This document shows, in pieces, positions 43,983 through 52,429 of a stretch of DNA of 64,000 nt. Source of the DNA: Phycisphaerae bacterium (GTDB lineage Bacteria > Planctomycetota > Phycisphaerae > UBA1845 > Fen-1342); NCBI GenBank assembly GCA_030428945.1, contig JAUIEC010000002.1, positions 310,001 to 374,000 on the forward strand. Reading direction: 5' to 3'. Numbering within the stretch: position 1 is the first letter of the stretch; the number at the start of each line of letters is the position of its first letter. Below the pieces are notes generated by a model, which saw only the letters and a list, made by a program, of their open reading frames with translations, searched no databases and was not told the DNA's origin. A program made the translations under genes and the position numbers.

Positions 43983-44750
43983 CTAGAACGGCCGCAGCAG
44001 GTCGAAGGCCCGCATCAGCCAGCCACGGCGGGCGGCATCGCGGGCCGGTCCGGTGTGGTGGACGCTGATGTTGGCGTCGGCCAGTTGCGTGCTGAGTACG
44101 GTGTTCTGCGCGTTGACGTCCTCGCTGCGGCACACGCCCGTCAGCGTCACGACCTGCACGTCCTCGTCCAGTTCGATCAGCTTGCGGGCCTGCAGCGTCA
44201 GCACGCCGTTGGGCTTGATGTCGATCACCTCGGCCGTGATCCGCGTCGTCAGCGAATCGTTGCGGTTGTTGCGGCCCTTGCCTTCGTACGAGTTGTCGAA
44301 CGAGAAGTCGATCCCGGGCTGCCCGTCGGGGAACGTCTGCGTGGCCAGCTTGCTGTTGGTGATCCGGAACCACTCGCGCAGCCGGGCCTCCAGCTCCCAG
44401 TTCTTCTCGCTCTTCAGCCGCGCGTCGGAGACCGAGGTCTTGTCCTCGCGGATCACGATCGTCACCAGGTCGTGCACCTGGATGTTCTTCGGCTGCGGCG
44501 GCTCGATCGCGATCAGCGAGTTCCGCAGCAGCGTCGGGTTCGCCGGGGGCGGATTCACCCCCGGCACGATCTGGCGGGTCGCCGGGGACGCCACCGGCAG
44601 AATCAGCTCGCGGGCCGGACGGGTCTGCCCGACCGGGGCCGGGACCGGACGGCGGGCCGCCTGCTTGCGAAGCGAGTTGCTCTGCGCCAGGGTCGGCACG
44701 GTCAGCCCGGCTGCGACGGCCAGGGTGATGACGATTCGAATGCGGTTCAC
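43983..44750 (-). CDS. flgH: Flagellar L-ring protein FlgH
   Basis: 255-residue outer-membrane ring protein. The core motifs are I-Q-V-H-D-L-V-T-I-V-I-R-E, the linker F-D-N-S-Y-E-G-K-G-R-N-N-R-N-D-S-L, I-T-A-E-V-I-D-I-K-P-N-G-V-L and G-V-C-R-S-E-D-V-N-A-Q-N. Unlike most FlgH it has an ordinary signal peptide (ending about T-L-A-Q) and no lipobox cysteine. A Pro/Arg-rich stretch of about 50 residues precedes the core. Its ATG overlaps the flgA stop (ATGA). Confidence 0.95.
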   Translation of the reverse strand: MNRIRIVITLAVAAGLTVPTLAQSNSLRKQAARRPVPAPVGQTRPARELILPVASPATRQIVPGVNPPPANPTLLRNSLIAIEPPQPKNIQVHDLVTIVIREDKTSVSDARLKSEKNWELEARLREWFRITNSKLATQTFPDGQPGIDFSFDNSYEGKGRNNRNDSLTTRITAEVIDIKPNGVLTLQARKLIELDEDVQVVTLTGVCRSEDVNAQNTVLSTQLADANISVHHTGPARDAARRGWLMRAFDLLRPF

Positions 44751-45796
44751 TTGGTTTCCTCCAGCAGGCGGACTTCGCCCAGTCCGGTGACTTCACCGTG
44801 GACGACGCGGCGGCTCGAGCGCGTGTCGCCCAGCCGGACGCGGACGCGTTCGCCATAGGTTCCGTTGTCGAGCGCGGTGCCCTGCAGGCGGACACCGACC
44901 GGGCCGCTGCTGAAGACCCGCACGCCGGCCGACCGCTTGACGAGGTCCGCGGCCTGCAGGTCGTCGCGGCGGAGCAACTGCCCTTCGGGGATGAAGATCC
45001 GGACGCGCTGGCCGACGGCCTCGCCGGCCCGGGTCAGCCCCGGCGCGGCGTCGCTCGTGAAGATCCGCTCGTGCGGCTTGACGTCGTCGGGTTCGATCAG
45101 GCTGCCGATGTTCAGCGGCCCGGCCGCGACCAGGACCTCGCGCAGCACCCGCACGCTGGCGAAGACGCTCTCGGTTCGCAGGGTGTGTCCGTCGCGGCGG
45201 ACGGTGACGCGGAACTCGCGCATCCCCAGACGCGTGCGGTCCGCGGAGCGCACCACGAACGTGAAGGTCGGCGCGGTCAGGCCCAGCAGATCCTCGCGGC
45301 CGCGCTCGAAGTCGAGTTCGACCGTCCCGCCGTCCGCCCGCCATTCCTCCTGGCAGTAGGCCCGGATGTGGTCGGCCAGGGTCAGCGGCATTCCGGTGTC
45401 GGCCGGCTTGTCCGGCACGTCGCGGAACAGCGGTCCTTCCGGATCGGCCGCGGCCTGCGGCTGCGGGTCCGGCGCGGGCAGCAGGCGGACGTGGCAGCGG
45501 GCGGCGCCCTGCAGCAGCACGCGTCCGAGATTGACGCCCGCGTCCACCAGCCGGTCGTGGACCTGCTGGTAGCTGACTTCGACCGCCGCGGCGCCGGCCT
45601 GGTCGCGGATGATGACCTGGCTGGCGAGTTGCTGTCGCAGTTCCTCGGTGCCCGGTCCGAAGCTGAGCACGTCGGCCAGTGTGACCTCGGGACCGACGAC
45701 GCTGGCGCTGGTCCGCAGGCGGATGTCGAGGGCTTCGCTCGCGGCCGCGGGGGCGGCCAGCAGGATGGCCAGGGTGATGGCGGTGAGTCGGTTCAT
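44747..45796 (-). CDS. flgA: P-ring assembly chaperone FlgA
   Basis: 349-residue periplasmic protein that helps FlgI assemble. Signal peptide (A-I-L-L-A-A-P-A-A-A), two poorly conserved N-terminal regions, then the C-terminal SAF/ChapFlgA domain: V-A-A-G-P-L-N-I-G-S-L-I, D-V-K-P-H-E-R-I, G-Q-R-V-R-I-F-I-P-E-G-Q-L-L-R and V-F-S-S-G-P-V-G-V. It is longer than the E. coli form (219), as in other deep-branching groups. Gene order flgG-flgA-flgH-flgI is widespread. Confidence 0.92.
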   Translation of the reverse strand: MNRLTAITLAILLAAPAAASEALDIRLRTSASVVGPEVTLADVLSFGPGTEELRQQLASQVIIRDQAGAAAVEVSYQQVHDRLVDAGVNLGRVLLQGAARCHVRLLPAPDPQPQAAADPEGPLFRDVPDKPADTGMPLTLADHIRAYCQEEWRADGGTVELDFERGREDLLGLTAPTFTFVVRSADRTRLGMREFRVTVRRDGHTLRTESVFASVRVLREVLVAAGPLNIGSLIEPDDVKPHERIFTSDAAPGLTRAGEAVGQRVRIFIPEGQLLRRDDLQAADLVKRSAGVRVFSSGPVGVRLQGTALDNGTYGERVRVRLGDTRSSRRVVHGEVTGLGEVRLLEETK

Positions 45797-45827
45797 GCGC
45801 TTTCCTCCAGGGCGCGGATGCCGCGGC

Positions 45828-46628
45828 TTATCGTCTCAGGTTCGCGAGGACCTGCAGCGATTCGTCGGCGGTCGTGATCGTCTGCGAGTTCATCTGGAAG
45901 ACGCGCTGCGTCTTGATCAGCTCGACCAGTTCGGTCACGGCTTCGGTGTTGCTCAGTTCGAGCGCGCCGCCCAGCAGCGAGCCCATTCCCTCGGAATTCG
46001 GATTGCCGACGATCGGTTCGCCCGACGCGTCGGTCTGCACGTAGATGTTCTGTCCGCGCTGGATCAGGCCGCCCGGATTCGGGAAGCGGGCGAGCTGAAG
46101 CTGGCCGAGAATCTGCTGCCCGTCGGCACCGGCGCTGGCGATCACCTGCCCGTCCGGCGAGATCGAGATGTCACTGGTGACGACGTCGTCGGGGATCGTC
46201 GGCGTGTCGACCAGGCGATAGCCGACCGAGTTGCCCAGCACCAGTTCGCCGTCCGGGTTGCGAACGAAGTTGCCCGCCCGCGTGTAGCCGATGCCGCCGT
46301 CCGGAAGCTCGACCTGGAACAGACCGTCGCCCTGGATCATCGCGTCGAGCGGAATGCCCGTCTGCATCGCGCTGCCCTGCGTGAAACGCAGTTGCGTGTT
46401 GCTGACCGCCACGCCCAGGCCGACCTGCAGCGGCAGCGGCGCGGCCGTGTTCGTGCTGGTCTGCACACCGGGCTGACTGCGGACCTGGTAGAGCAGGTCC
46501 TGGAAGTTGGCCCGCGAGGACTTGAACCCGACCGTGTCGGCGTTCGCGATGTTGTTCGCGATCACGTCGATCTTGGTCGAGAGTGCCTGCATGCCGGTCG
46601 CGGCCGTGTGCAGTGCGGTAATCGCCAT
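45828..46628 (-). CDS. flgG: Flagellar distal rod protein FlgG
   Basis: 266-residue structural protein of the distal rod. N-terminus A-L-H-T-A-A-T-G-M-Q-A-L, I-A-N-N-I-A-N-A-D-T-V-G-F-K, central G-D-G-L-F-Q-V, Y-T-R-A-G-N-F, and C-terminal E-L-I-K-T-Q-R-V-F-Q-M-N-S-Q-T with D-E-S-L-Q-V-L-A-N-L-R. Length is the usual 260. It lies 15 bases after flgF and 31 before flgA. Confidence 0.97.
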   Translation of the reverse strand: MAITALHTAATGMQALSTKIDVIANNIANADTVGFKSSRANFQDLLYQVRSQPGVQTSTNTAAPLPLQVGLGVAVSNTQLRFTQGSAMQTGIPLDAMIQGDGLFQVELPDGGIGYTRAGNFVRNPDGELVLGNSVGYRLVDTPTIPDDVVTSDISISPDGQVIASAGADGQQILGQLQLARFPNPGGLIQRGQNIYVQTDASGEPIVGNPNSEGMGSLLGGALELSNTEAVTELVELIKTQRVFQMNSQTITTADESLQVLANLRR

Positions 46629-46643
46629 GAAGCGTACCCCTTC

Positions 46644-47402
46644 CTAGACGTTGGACAGGCTCGAGAGCAGTCGGGCGAGCGACTGGTCCTGGAGCGTGAT
46701 CATCTGCGCGTTGAACTGGTAGGCCCGGTGCGCCTCGAGCATTCCGGTCATCTCCCGGACCGGCTGCACGCCCGAGTCCTCGACGAAACCCTGCTGCACC
46801 CGCGGGCGCAGCAGTTGCTCGGTCTGCGTTCCGGTCGCCCGGAAGCGACTCGCCCCGACCTTCGACAGCCCGGCGTAGTCGCTCGGCTCGTGCACCATCA
46901 ACTGGCCGCGGCTGATGCCGTCCTGGCGCACCCGGCCATGCTCGTCGACGCTCACCGCGCCGCCGCGCCGGTCGATCCGGATCGGCGCCCCGCCGACGCC
47001 GACCAGCGGCGCGCCGTCGGTCACCGAGACGAGGAAGCCCTGGGCGTCCGGCATCATGCGTCCGTCGCGGGTCAGCAGCGTCTCGCCGCTCTCGGTCCGC
47101 ACCTCGAAGAAGCCGGGACCCGCCAGGGCCAGGTCGAGCGGCTGATCGGTCCGCCGCAGCGTTCCCTCGGCGTAGTCGGTCACCGTCTCGCCCAGCCAGA
47201 TCCCGCCGGTCATCTCCTGGAGCAGCTTGTGCGACGGACCGCTGCGCACATCCGCTTCGTCCGCGGACAGGCGCTCGCGGAAACTCGACAGGTCACGCTT
47301 GAATCCGACCGTGTCCGCGTTCGCCAGGTTGTTGGCGATCACGTCCTGGCGGTACTGGTTGACCATCATGCCCGCCGCGGACTGGTACAGGCCGTAGATC
47401 AT
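46644..47402 (-). CDS. flgF: Flagellar proximal rod protein FlgF
   Basis: 252-residue rod protein: M-I-Y-G-L-Y-Q-S-A-A-G-M, V-I-A-N-N-L-A-N-A-D-T-V-G-F-K-R-D, A-L-A-G-P-G-F-F-E-V, L-T-R-D-G-R, and C-terminal L-E-A-H-R-A-Y-Q-F-N-A-Q-M. This pattern separates it from FlgG. GGAGGAG precedes the ATG at 47402, and the ATG overlaps the stop of a small upstream gene, so translation is coupled. Confidence 0.93.
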   Translation of the reverse strand: MIYGLYQSAAGMMVNQYRQDVIANNLANADTVGFKRDLSSFRERLSADEADVRSGPSHKLLQEMTGGIWLGETVTDYAEGTLRRTDQPLDLALAGPGFFEVRTESGETLLTRDGRMMPDAQGFLVSVTDGAPLVGVGGAPIRIDRRGGAVSVDEHGRVRQDGISRGQLMVHEPSDYAGLSKVGASRFRATGTQTEQLLRPRVQQGFVEDSGVQPVREMTGMLEAHRAYQFNAQMITLQDQSLARLLSSLSNV

Positions 47403-47563
47403 GCCCGCTCCTCCGGGTCCAGCCGCCGGGCCTGCTCGGCCGTGCGGAGGACCAGCAGGCCCAGTTCGGCCAGCGTGAACGATTCGGCTTCCAGGCCCAG
47501 CGGGTCCGCGGATGGCGGAACCGCGTCGGGAAGCGACGGTGATTCGGTGGGGTTCGTATTCAT
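47399..47563 (-). CDS. Small acidic protein at the head of the flagellar operon
   Basis: 54 residues, start ATG 47563, Ser/Pro/Glu-rich front half and a helix T-L-A-E-L-G-L-L-V-L-R-T-A-E-Q-A-R-R-L. Its TGA overlaps the flgF ATG. It begins only about 6 bases after the expected start site of the sigma-54-type promoter, so it would have almost no leader and no ribosome site. It may be a leaderless or regulatory small protein, or the frame may be chance with flgF being the first real gene. Confidence 0.4.
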   Translation of the reverse strand: MNTNPTESPSLPDAVPPSADPLGLEAESFTLAELGLLVLRTAEQARRLDPEERA

Positions 47564-47579
47564 CACGTCGCTGACAGGG

Positions 47580-47594
47580 GCAGATTGCGTGCCA
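47580..47594 (-). promoter_or_regulatory. Sigma-54-type (-24/-12) promoter of the flagellar operon
   Basis: Minus-strand TGGCACG-N4-CTGC: the -24 element TGGCAC is perfect and GG to GC spacing is exactly 10 bases (GG 47593-47592, GC 47581-47580). Consensus is TGGCACG-N4-TTGC, one mismatch. It heads the flgF-to-flgL run of rod, ring and hook-junction genes, which are RpoN-controlled in many bacteria. No activator gene is in the window. Confidence 0.65.
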
Positions 47595-47709
47595 GGCGCG
47601 CAGACCGGCGGCCGGAAGGCGGGTAAGTGCTTGCACCGAAGCGGTTTCGTGGTGGGTCGCGGCGGCCTGTGCCGGACAGCGGGGATGCGCAACGGGCGGT
47701 CGTTGCGCC

Positions 47710-49749
47710 CTAGGGCCGCGCACCATCCGCGCGGGACGCGGGGTCCGGCAGCACGCGATCGCCGGCCCGCGGTGGCGGGCCGCTCGACTCGATCACCCGC
47801 GCGACACTGACCGGCTGGCGGCTGAAACGCTGCACGACTTGCAGGCGCGCAATCGTTGCGCCGTCGCGCTCGAGGCGGGCGCTCTGCCCGACGTAGCAGC
47901 CCGGCAGTTCGATCGTCGCCAGCCCGCGCGCGGCGTCATAAACGCGCAGTGTGCCCGGTGCCTGCGGACGGTCGCGCAGGGCGGCGATCTGACGCTGCGC
48001 CCGCTGCAGGTCCTGGTGCGCCCGGGTCGTGATCGTCGCCGCGTGCTCGGCCAGGCGGTCAGCGCCCAGCGGCGAGTCGAGGTCACTCAGCGCGATCGCC
48101 GCCTGGACCGCCACCCGCGCTTCGCTGTCCCGCAGCATCTGCACCAGCACCGGTTCGCCCTGCTCCAGGCGCGTCTCGGCCAGCACGTCAACCGCCCAGA
48201 GCCGCTCGCGCGCCGACAACTCCGGCAGTACCGCCAGCCAGTCCGCCGGCCGCAGCGGCTGATCCTCGGCCAGGTAGGCCGGCACGTGCCGGTAGTACGT
48301 CTCGAGCGTCAGCACGCACAGCGCCGTGGTGTAGACCCGGCCACCCATGCGACCCCACTTGCCCCACTTGGCCGCGAAGGGCGCCCAGCTTCCGTAGGTG
48401 TGCCGGCGCTTGTCGCCCACGCCGCGATCCTGCAGCGGCAGCACCGCGTCGCGCAGCCGGGCATTCCAGCGCTGCCAGGCCGGACCGCCACGCTGGAACA
48501 GCGCGACCGTTCCGTAGTACCAGTAGTAGTGACTGTGCAGGCCGGTCTCGTCACGCAGCAGGGCATGCTCGCTCGGCGGATCGGCCAGCAGCAGGGCGGT
48601 CTGCTGCTGCGCGAGCGGGCTGTCGCCGCGCATGCCCAGCAGCAGGCGGCTGAGCAGACCCGCGGCCGTCATCGCCGGTCCGTAACGGTACGCCGGCCGC
48701 ATCTCGCGGGTCAGTTCGAAGCCGCGCCCGGCATCGGCATACCAGACGCGCCCGTCCGACTGCGTCGCGCGGGCCAGGTGCAGCGTGGCCCGCACCAGTG
48801 TCGTCCGCGGAACGGAGATCCCGGCGGCGTCGGCGGACTGCAGGGCCTGGATCATCCAGGCGGTGATCGACGTGTCGTTCCGCCCGGCGTTCGCCCGCGG
48901 CAGGTAGTCCCAGCCTCCAAGCTGCTGCTGCCCGTTGACGATCCGTCGAACGGCCCGCTCGAGCGGCTCACGCAGCGCGGGGTTGCGATTCTGGGCGTAG
49001 GCTTCCGCCAGGGCGAAGGTGGCCAGGGCGTCGTTGTAGCCGGCCATGTCCTCGCTGCCGCCGAAGCCGCCGTGGGGCAACTGCGTGCGCAACAGGGCCG
49101 CGATCGCGCGGGTCACGTTCTCGCGATAGGGCCCGACCTCGTCGTTGTAGCCGGCGCCGAGGAAACTCAGCGTGCACAGTCCGGTCAGTCCGACATGCAG
49201 GCTGTTCCCGGTTCGCTGGACGGCCACTCCGGGGCAACGGTCGTCAGGCGGGCATTGCTGCGGGAAGCGCGTGCGGCTCCAGAATCCGTCCGGCTGCTGA
49301 TGCGCCGCCAGCCAGGACAGGCCGAGTTCGACCGCGTTCTCCGATCCCGGCGTGCCGCCGAAGCGGGCGTGTTGCGCGCGTCGCCGCGAGATCCCCGCCG
49401 CCGGCTGCGTCGTGGTCGGCTCGGTCGCAACCGGAGGGGCCTCCTGCGCGACGGTTCGTGCGATGGTCTGCCGCGGGATCGCGGGCGCCGCCTGCGCCAG
49501 GATCGCCGGCGAGCCGAGAGCTGGCGCGCTCACCGCATCCGGGGCAACGACGGGGACAGGCGAGACCGCCGCGACGCGTTCGGCCGGGGGCGCGGTGCGC
49601 GGCTCGGGGATCTCGAGCGAGAAACGGACCCGGGCCTCCGCGTCAGCCGGCGGACGAGGCGTACGATCCGCCAGGTCGCCCAGGGCGACAACCAGCAGGA
49701 CAACCAGCAGCAGCCCCGCAGCGGTTCCAAACAGGAGGGTCCTGGGCAT
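47710..49749 (-). CDS. Membrane-anchored prenyltransferase/squalene-oxidase-repeat protein
   Basis: 679 residues. One N-terminal membrane helix (about 4-22, L-L-L-V-V-L-L-V-V-A-L) anchors it, then a Pro/Ala-rich linker to about 130. Next is an alpha-alpha toroid built of repeats such as L-G-L-S-W-L-A-A-H-Q-Q-P-D-G-F-W, L-L-R-T-Q-L-P-H-G-G-F-G and Q-Q-L-G-G-W-D-Y, as in squalene-hopene cyclases and prenyltransferase beta subunits. The catalytic D-x-D-D-T-A is not seen, so it is unlikely to be a cyclase. The region from about 520 looks HEAT-like, with a small beta domain at the end. Such proteins are numerous in planctomycetes; roles unknown. Confidence 0.75.
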   Translation of the reverse strand: MPRTLLFGTAAGLLLVVLLVVALGDLADRTPRPPADAEARVRFSLEIPEPRTAPPAERVAAVSPVPVVAPDAVSAPALGSPAILAQAAPAIPRQTIARTVAQEAPPVATEPTTTQPAAGISRRRAQHARFGGTPGSENAVELGLSWLAAHQQPDGFWSRTRFPQQCPPDDRCPGVAVQRTGNSLHVGLTGLCTLSFLGAGYNDEVGPYRENVTRAIAALLRTQLPHGGFGGSEDMAGYNDALATFALAEAYAQNRNPALREPLERAVRRIVNGQQQLGGWDYLPRANAGRNDTSITAWMIQALQSADAAGISVPRTTLVRATLHLARATQSDGRVWYADAGRGFELTREMRPAYRYGPAMTAAGLLSRLLLGMRGDSPLAQQQTALLLADPPSEHALLRDETGLHSHYYWYYGTVALFQRGGPAWQRWNARLRDAVLPLQDRGVGDKRRHTYGSWAPFAAKWGKWGRMGGRVYTTALCVLTLETYYRHVPAYLAEDQPLRPADWLAVLPELSARERLWAVDVLAETRLEQGEPVLVQMLRDSEARVAVQAAIALSDLDSPLGADRLAEHAATITTRAHQDLQRAQRQIAALRDRPQAPGTLRVYDAARGLATIELPGCYVGQSARLERDGATIARLQVVQRFSRQPVSVARVIESSGPPPRAGDRVLPDPASRADGARP

Positions 49750-49776
49750 GATGCCGGATTGTAACCTGAAGAAGGG

Positions 49777-49886
49777 TGCGAGGGAGCGAGGAAGCAACGG
49801 AGCGAGGGAGAGTGCAGCGCGAAAGGCGAGGGGTCCGGTATCGGGCAAACGCCCTCTCTCACTCCATCACGTTTTCACTCTTTCAC
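49777..49886. repeat. Octamer purine block facing pyrimidine block
   Basis: gagggagcgagg-type purine octamers (49778-49812) and tttcactc-type pyrimidine octamers (49857-49886) in the gap between the TPR gene stop and the next minus-strand gene. Imperfect long hairpin possible. Confidence 0.7.
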
Positions 49887-49889
49887 TTC

Positions 49890-51485
49890 TCAGCCTCGAA
49901 CCCGGTCCGTGGCGGCCTGCGCGCTGGCGATCGCGTCGACCGATCGCCACGTTCCCTCGGCCCGGTCGAGCAGGCCGATGTTCTGCAGGCTCAGGATCAG
50001 GCTCTCCTCGGCCGTCGCGCCGTCGGGATCGTTGTCACGGATCCCGCGCAGCGCGAGTTCGAAGCGCACCGGCTGGGCGAAGAGCAGGCCGAGTTCGTAG
50101 TGGTCGGCCACGATCGCGTCCGGCAGGTGCAGAGCGCTGCCAAGCAGGGCCTGCGCGCCGTTTTCGTCGCTCTGCCGAAGTCCGAGACCGTGCTGGAGCG
50201 CGGCCTTGCAGAAGCTCGGGTGCAGTTCGACCGCCCGGGCGAAGTGCCGCTGCCCGCTCCGCCGCTGGCCGAGGTGCCGCTCGATCATCGCCAGCCGGTA
50301 GTGCAGGCCCGCGTCGTCCGGACGCAGCCGGCCCTGTCGCCCGAGCGCCTGGCGGGCTCGTTCGAGCGCGACGGCTCCGTCCTGCTCGGGCTGGTCCGCC
50401 CGCAACCGCAGCCGCAGGGCTTCCGCGTGCAGCAGCATGCTGTTCGGCGCCAGGCTCGCGGCCAGGTCGAAGGTCGCCTCGGCTTCCAGTTCCTCGCCGG
50501 CCGCCTGCTGGGCGAGTCCCAGCCCGACGAACGCGATCAGCAGGCGGTCGTTCAGCTCGCAGGCCGCGTTGAACGACCGCGCGGCTTCAAGGAACCGGCT
50601 CGCCCGCATGTGCTGCGTGCCGAGCTTGACCGTCGCTTCGAGGAAGGTCGGCTGCAGGTCGAGGGCGGATTCGTACTGCTCGACGGCCCGGCGGTCCTCA
50701 CCCTGGCGGGCATACAGATCGCCAAGCTGCACGCGGAATTCGCTCGCGCCCGGGAACCGCGCGACCAGCAGTTCGGTCTGCTGCGTGATCCGCCACAACT
50801 CGACCTCGTCGTCGGGCAGCGGCTCGTCGAGCAGCCGCTCGTCATGCAGTTCCGGCTCGATCAGCAGCGCCTGCTGGAACAGTTCGACCGCCGCCGCGGG
50901 GTTGCCGGCCCGCAGTTCCAGCCCGCCGCGAAGCAGCAGCACATCCAGATCGTCCGGGTCCAGGTCGGCCAGGCGTTCGTACTGCTCGGCCGCGGCCTGC
51001 CAGTTCCCGCGGCGGATCGCGATCGCGGCCAGCCGTTCGCGGGCGTTCCGCAGCGAGTCGCAGCGCTCGAGCGCCAGTTCGTACCACGTCCGCGCCGAAC
51101 AGATGTCGCGACGCCGCTCGTGACAGAGCGCCACCGCGAAGGCGGCCGCCGCATCGCCCGGATCGTGATCGGCCACCTGCCGGGACCAGCGCAGCGCCTC
51201 GCCGAGATTGCCGAGTTCATCCTGAACACACGCCAGGCCGATCCGCGGTGCGGCGGCCTCGGAGTCCAGTTCATGGGCGGCGCGGAACGATCGCTGGGCG
51301 GGTCCGGGCAGGTTGTCGCGCAGGGCGGCATTACCAAGCTGACAGAGGGCATCGACCGAAGTGGGGCAGGCGGCCGCCCGCTCGGCCAGTTCCCGGCGTG
51401 TGCCATGCACCCGCAGGGCCGGGGCGAAGACGTCTCGCAGGCGTGTGATCAGACCGCGGCCGAGACTTTCGAGCAGGTAACTCAT
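49890..51485 (-). CDS. TPR-repeat protein
   Basis: 531-residue soluble protein made almost wholly of tetratricopeptide-like helices, for example A-L-C-Q-L-G-N-A-A-L-R-D-N, Y-E-R-L-A-D-L-D-P-D-D-L-D-V, L-G-D-L-Y-A-R-Q-G-E-D-R-R-A-V-E-Q-Y and L-G-L-A-Q-Q-A-A-G-E-E. No signal peptide or catalytic domain. TPR arrays bind partner proteins; the partner is unknown. Its ATG overlaps the stop of the upstream TPR gene (ATGA), so the two act together. Confidence 0.8.
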   Translation of the reverse strand: MSYLLESLGRGLITRLRDVFAPALRVHGTRRELAERAAACPTSVDALCQLGNAALRDNLPGPAQRSFRAAHELDSEAAAPRIGLACVQDELGNLGEALRWSRQVADHDPGDAAAAFAVALCHERRRDICSARTWYELALERCDSLRNARERLAAIAIRRGNWQAAAEQYERLADLDPDDLDVLLLRGGLELRAGNPAAAVELFQQALLIEPELHDERLLDEPLPDDEVELWRITQQTELLVARFPGASEFRVQLGDLYARQGEDRRAVEQYESALDLQPTFLEATVKLGTQHMRASRFLEAARSFNAACELNDRLLIAFVGLGLAQQAAGEELEAEATFDLAASLAPNSMLLHAEALRLRLRADQPEQDGAVALERARQALGRQGRLRPDDAGLHYRLAMIERHLGQRRSGQRHFARAVELHPSFCKAALQHGLGLRQSDENGAQALLGSALHLPDAIVADHYELGLLFAQPVRFELALRGIRDNDPDGATAEESLILSLQNIGLLDRAEGTWRSVDAIASAQAATDRVRG

Positions 51486-52027
51486 TCCCGGGTGGCCTCC
51501 CGTTCATCGGTGCGACCGCGGCTCCCCAGGCGGTCGCGGATCGCGGCGATCTCGTTCGGGCACGCGCCGGCCGTCTCGGCCAGCGAAAGTCGCTCGTGCA
51601 CACGATCGTGCTGACGGGTCTCGAGCGCGACCCGCGCCGCCAGCAGGTGCGCGGCCGGGTGCTTCGGTTCGAGCCGGATGGACTCGTCGAGCGCGGCTTC
51701 GGCTTCGCGGAACCGACCAAGCTGGGCGGCCGCCGCGGCCGCGTAGTAGTGCAGCATCGGCCGGTCGGGATGGTCGGAAATCGCCTCGCGGGTGGCCGCG
51801 TAGATTGTGGTGGTGTAGCTGATCGGCTGGTGGCGGGCGTCGGCCAGCAGTTGCAGGACGATGGCCGGATCGCGGGCGATCAGCGTTCGCAGGTGCAGGA
51901 TGACCTGCCAGTCGGCCGCGGTTGCTTCGGCGTGGCGCTCGGCCGTGTCGCGCTGGCTCGGCCGAAAGTGTGGCGGCACATGGCGCGGACTCGCTCCGCC
52001 GTGGCCGTTGGTTGCCATCCAGTACAT
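51482..52027 (-). CDS. Small TPR protein, coupled to the larger one
   Basis: 181 residues, acidic and helical, with one or two TPR units (A-A-A-A-A-A-Q-L-G-R-F-R-E-A-E-A-A-L-D-E then S-I-R-L-E-P). GGAG lies 8 bases before the ATG at 52027; another ATG three codons in is possible. Overlaps the following TPR gene by ATGA. Function unknown. Confidence 0.65.
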   Translation of the reverse strand: MYWMATNGHGGASPRHVPPHFRPSQRDTAERHAEATAADWQVILHLRTLIARDPAIVLQLLADARHQPISYTTTIYAATREAISDHPDRPMLHYYAAAAAAQLGRFREAEAALDESIRLEPKHPAAHLLAARVALETRQHDRVHERLSLAETAGACPNEIAAIRDRLGSRGRTDEREATRE

Positions 52028-52064
52028 TTACCCGTCTCCAGCGCGGCCCCGGCAGGGCCGATCG

Positions 52065-52277
52065 TCAGCGATTGCGTCCGTCGGCGAGTTCGGCACCGAT
52101 GCCGCCGCCGTCGGAACTCGGAACGCGGAAGGGGGTGTTGCAGTGGACGCAGCGGACGGTTTTTCCGCGAGACTGGACGTGCGATGAAACCGTCCGCCGG
52201 CAGGCGAGATTCGGACAGATCATCGTCACGTATTCGGAGTCCGTGGTCGTAGCGCGGTCGGATGTGTCGGCTGCCAT
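52065..52277 (-). CDS. Small zinc-ribbon protein
   Basis: About 70 residues: C-P-N-L-A-C-R-R and, 20 residues on, V-R-C-V-H-C-N-T-P-F-R-V-P, a four-cysteine ribbon of the MJ0042 type frequent in planctomycetes. Here it stands alone instead of heading a larger protein. The start at 52277 is tentative; the frame is open to 52322. Confidence 0.55.
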   Translation of the reverse strand: MAADTSDRATTTDSEYVTMICPNLACRRTVSSHVQSRGKTVRCVHCNTPFRVPSSDGGGIGAELADGRNR

Positions 52278-52429
52278 GGCGGATCTCGCGCAGCGCCTGT
52301 TATCAGCTCTGCTGTCCCACAACTTGTCCCCGCGACCCGGAAGTACCGGGACCGCAGTGGAAGCTTTCGAAACGTTTGGACGGGATGCCTGAGAAAGTGG
52401 ACCGGTCCGAGAATGACCGGCCGGGACGG

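Noticed and set aside
52278..52429. Frameshifted second half of uvrA downstream of its stop
   Set aside because: No second Walker A, zinc or signature motif in any minus-strand frame; the next credible gene is the small zinc-ribbon protein.
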